The translations under genes were made by a program, and so were the position numbers. Shown here one piece after another: positions 62,092-64,000 of a stretch of DNA of 64,000 bases. The DNA comes from Auanema rhodensis (lineage: Eukaryota > Nematoda > Chromadorea > Rhabditida > Rhabditidae), in assembly GCA_964057225.1 (NCBI GenBank), contig OZ059896.1:14306501-14370500 (forward strand), given 5' to 3'. The notes under the pieces are model-generated. The model saw only the letters and a program-made list of their open reading frames with translations. It was not told where the DNA came from and searched no databases. Each line of letters begins with the position of its first letter. Position 1 is the first letter of the stretch.

Positions 62092-64000
62092 TCAGGTTAT
62101 GATTAGCTTAAGAGAATTATAAAAATGACTATTTTTAGTTACAATTAGAATGTCTCCAATTGTCTTCATTGAAAATCTGAAAATTTAGTAAAAGAGGATA
62201 ACATTACTCAATATAATACCTAATGGTTCCTTTGTACCAATTATTTAAATATACTTTATGATAAGCAAGACCAAAACAGGCAGCCACATGTTCAAAATCA
62301 TTAGCATCTTCAAGAAGAATCACAAGAACACTGAAAAAACGTTTGAATAGATTTATATACACAAAATGAAAACCTTGATTTGAATTTTGAGCTTTTCCAA
62401 TTTTCACAAGAAATATTACTAAAAGTAACAACAGATGCTCGTTTTATGAGGGAAACAAGAGACAGATCATACGAGTCCTCAGACAATATAGCTGAGTCAA
62501 TATTAACTTCAGAACCACTGGAATAATAAAGAGTATTACAAAGAAACTATTTTTCAAACCTGGATATTCGTTTTCTACTAAAAAGTACAGGAAGTTCCCA
62601 CGTAACTGGATTAACGCTGGGGGGCTTCACCACAGTGACTCTTGACAGTTCTGGCGTGATAGCAGCAACATTTAAATCCCATTCATTTTGACTAGTACAA
62701 CAAGCTACAAATAGTATGATAATATTGAGAAAATGATATATAGTCGATACCTGGATTATTTCGAATTTTGCTCTCAAAACATGCTTTTGATAGAATATAT
62801 GAATAACTTGGGGATTGACTCGTTCTATAAACAACTGATGCTCGGCTAGAAGTATTGAAAAAACCTGTAAGAAGAGTGAACTTATCGAATTATTCTAAAA
62901 ATTATGATCACCATTTGGATTAAAAGTATTCACAACATCTATTTTTGAATCTTTTTCAAAAACCGTGATAAGCTGGGAAAGATATGATAGCCAGTCTTTC
63001 GACAGAATGACCTGAAATAAAACATTCTAGAAAAAAAGGATTGAACGGTATATACATCCTCAGTTATAACTACAACAGCAGGAGAAGCTGGGAATAAAGT
63101 AAGCGTTTCATCAATAGCAGATATTACCATATCTGAAAGTAACAAATATATAATTTCAAAATGAAAATTTTAAAAAACCATTATAGCCAGATGAACCATT
63201 AAAAGACAAGGCTTTTAAGTGAAATAATGAAGCTACATGAGCGTTCTCTAAGTATTCCTAAACAAAGATTAAAGCAACAACAAAATTGAATAGTGTACCT
63301 TATCATATGCTAATATTACCATATCCAAATTAAGATGTTGTTGAATTACCAGAGATTGTAATGTATCAAGTAAACTTGAAGTTGATAACCCTTGAAAAAG
63401 AATAATGTTCTTGAGAAGTTTTATAAAACCATTTTTAGTGATTAGACTAACGGGTGTTTAACTTGATGACCACGCACGTGTGTTTATATTTTCAGATGTA
63501 ATAATGCTTAGCACGGTTGTATACAAAACAACATTATTCGACTGATTTTGATGATTTTAAAAAAAGTAGTAAATACAAACCCGCAACAATCAAGATTGGA
63601 ATGTTGAACATAGGATGATCTAGATTCTTGGATAAAAATATTTCAGGAGGCAAAATAGGAATATCAATTTCATGTTCTAAACAATTAATAGAATTAAATA
63701 AGATGATCCAAGCTATATTAAACCTGCACAGAAATTGATATGATCATGCTTGGCGCAAAAGTGCCGTTTCGCTACATTTTTTGCCCTCTTTACTAATGAT
63801 TTTTGATTATTGAAGCCGGTCCATTTTTTCACTAAAACAGATTATTATTGAAATAAAAGAATTGAAACTTACATTTTAGTGGTAAACAAATCCATACTCG
63901 TACAGGCTTAGCCCAATTATTACCGGTAGGTACATTCAAATCCTCAAATGGTGTATAGGCTGAAATACCCTTTTGCCCAATAAAGTACCTGAAATCACCA
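62092..64000 (-). CDS. POMGNT1-like (GnT-I superfamily) protein, 5' end beyond the window
   Basis: POMGNT1 adds N-acetylglucosamine to O-mannose on dystroglycan in the Golgi. From the window edge inward, the translation shows the ILEI-domain end (YFIGQKGISAYTPFEDLNVP, cf. AFVGRKGG...), NWAKPVRVWICLPLKC, a Cys-containing stem (RAKNVAKRHFCAKHDHINFC), PMFNIPILIVAGLS (cf. NVPVFVIAGN), LLDTLQSLVIQQHLNLDMVI, NAHVASLFHLKALSFNG, AIDETLTLFPASPAVVVITE, SQNEWDLNVAAITPE, AACFGLAYHKVYLNNWYKGT and IRFSMKTIGDILIVTKNS. This is collinear with human POMGNT1 to its C-terminus. The metal-binding EED region reads TED-V-Y, and the GLGW motif reads SYSY, so activity is doubtful. The last exon uses an intron GTATTATATTG...TTTTCAG. 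Stop at 62092. Incomplete at the 5' side. Confidence 0.75.

Overview
The window is a piece of nuclear genome from a nematode. The case for this is: dense protein-coding genes with many introns of about 40-60 bases ending in TTTCAG-type acceptors; AG acceptor sites lying 1-15 bases upstream of many start codons, as expected for spliced-leader trans-splicing; runs of same-strand genes with short gaps that look like operons; a nematode-type transthyretin-like secreted protein; a Pax-2/5/8 gene with a complete paired domain and no homeodomain; and a pik-1-type Pelle/IRAK kinase. The species cannot be named from the sequence. All products below come from reading translated exons and comparing them with remembered families. 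No database search was run. Intron boundaries are hand-assigned, and most genes are given as spans from start to stop codon.

Layout. 1-14.7 kb: a secreted transthyretin-like gene (minus), an AT-rich gap, then a large classical cadherin-repeat gene (plus) with a 3.1 kb second intron and a tRNA-Ile(UAU) lying antisense in a later intron. 15.1-17.5 kb: an ANKLE2/LEM-4 homologue (minus). 18.0-20.4 kb: a compact plus-strand cluster of a chromo-shadow-like protein, MED9, MSS4/RABIF and lsm-3, with tRNA-Ile(AAU) in an lsm-3 intron. 20.8-23.1 kb: Pax-2/5/8. 24.5-28.4 kb: dis-3 (minus), head-to-head with a MAIP1-like mitochondrial gene. 30.3-33.6 kb: rab-19 and EMC3 (plus).

33.7-41.5 kb: seven tightly packed minus-strand genes, transcribed in the order Kish/TMEM167, POP7, FDXR, PDCL, NPRL3, UXT, CENP-X. 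This is most easily read as one operon. 41.7-45.3 kb: RPLP2, AUH and MRPL46 (plus). 46.6-53.0 kb: a GRAMD4-like gene with two likely promoters. 54.3-56.0 kb: dynactin p62 (plus). 56.0-56.5 kb: an unrecognised small, probably mitochondrial membrane protein (minus). 57-61.8 kb: pik-1 and NOL9 (plus). 62.1 kb to the end: the 3' part of a divergent POMGNT1-like gene (minus).

Most genes are housekeeping: RNA processing (LSM3, DIS3, POP7, NOL9), mitochondria (MAIP1, FDXR, AUH, MRPL46), protein folding and membrane insertion (EMC3, PDCL, UXT), secretion and transport (MSS4, RAB-19, Kish, dynactin), nutrient signalling (NPRL3) and chromatin (CENP-X, ANKLE2). I found no mobile element, CRISPR array or convincing new system. 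The best leads are gene-architecture oddities: MED9 and MSS4 reading frames that overlap behind one shared acceptor, a 9-base Kish-POP7 gap with no acceptor, a start-codon-only exon, and a POMGNT1-like protein with altered active-site motifs.
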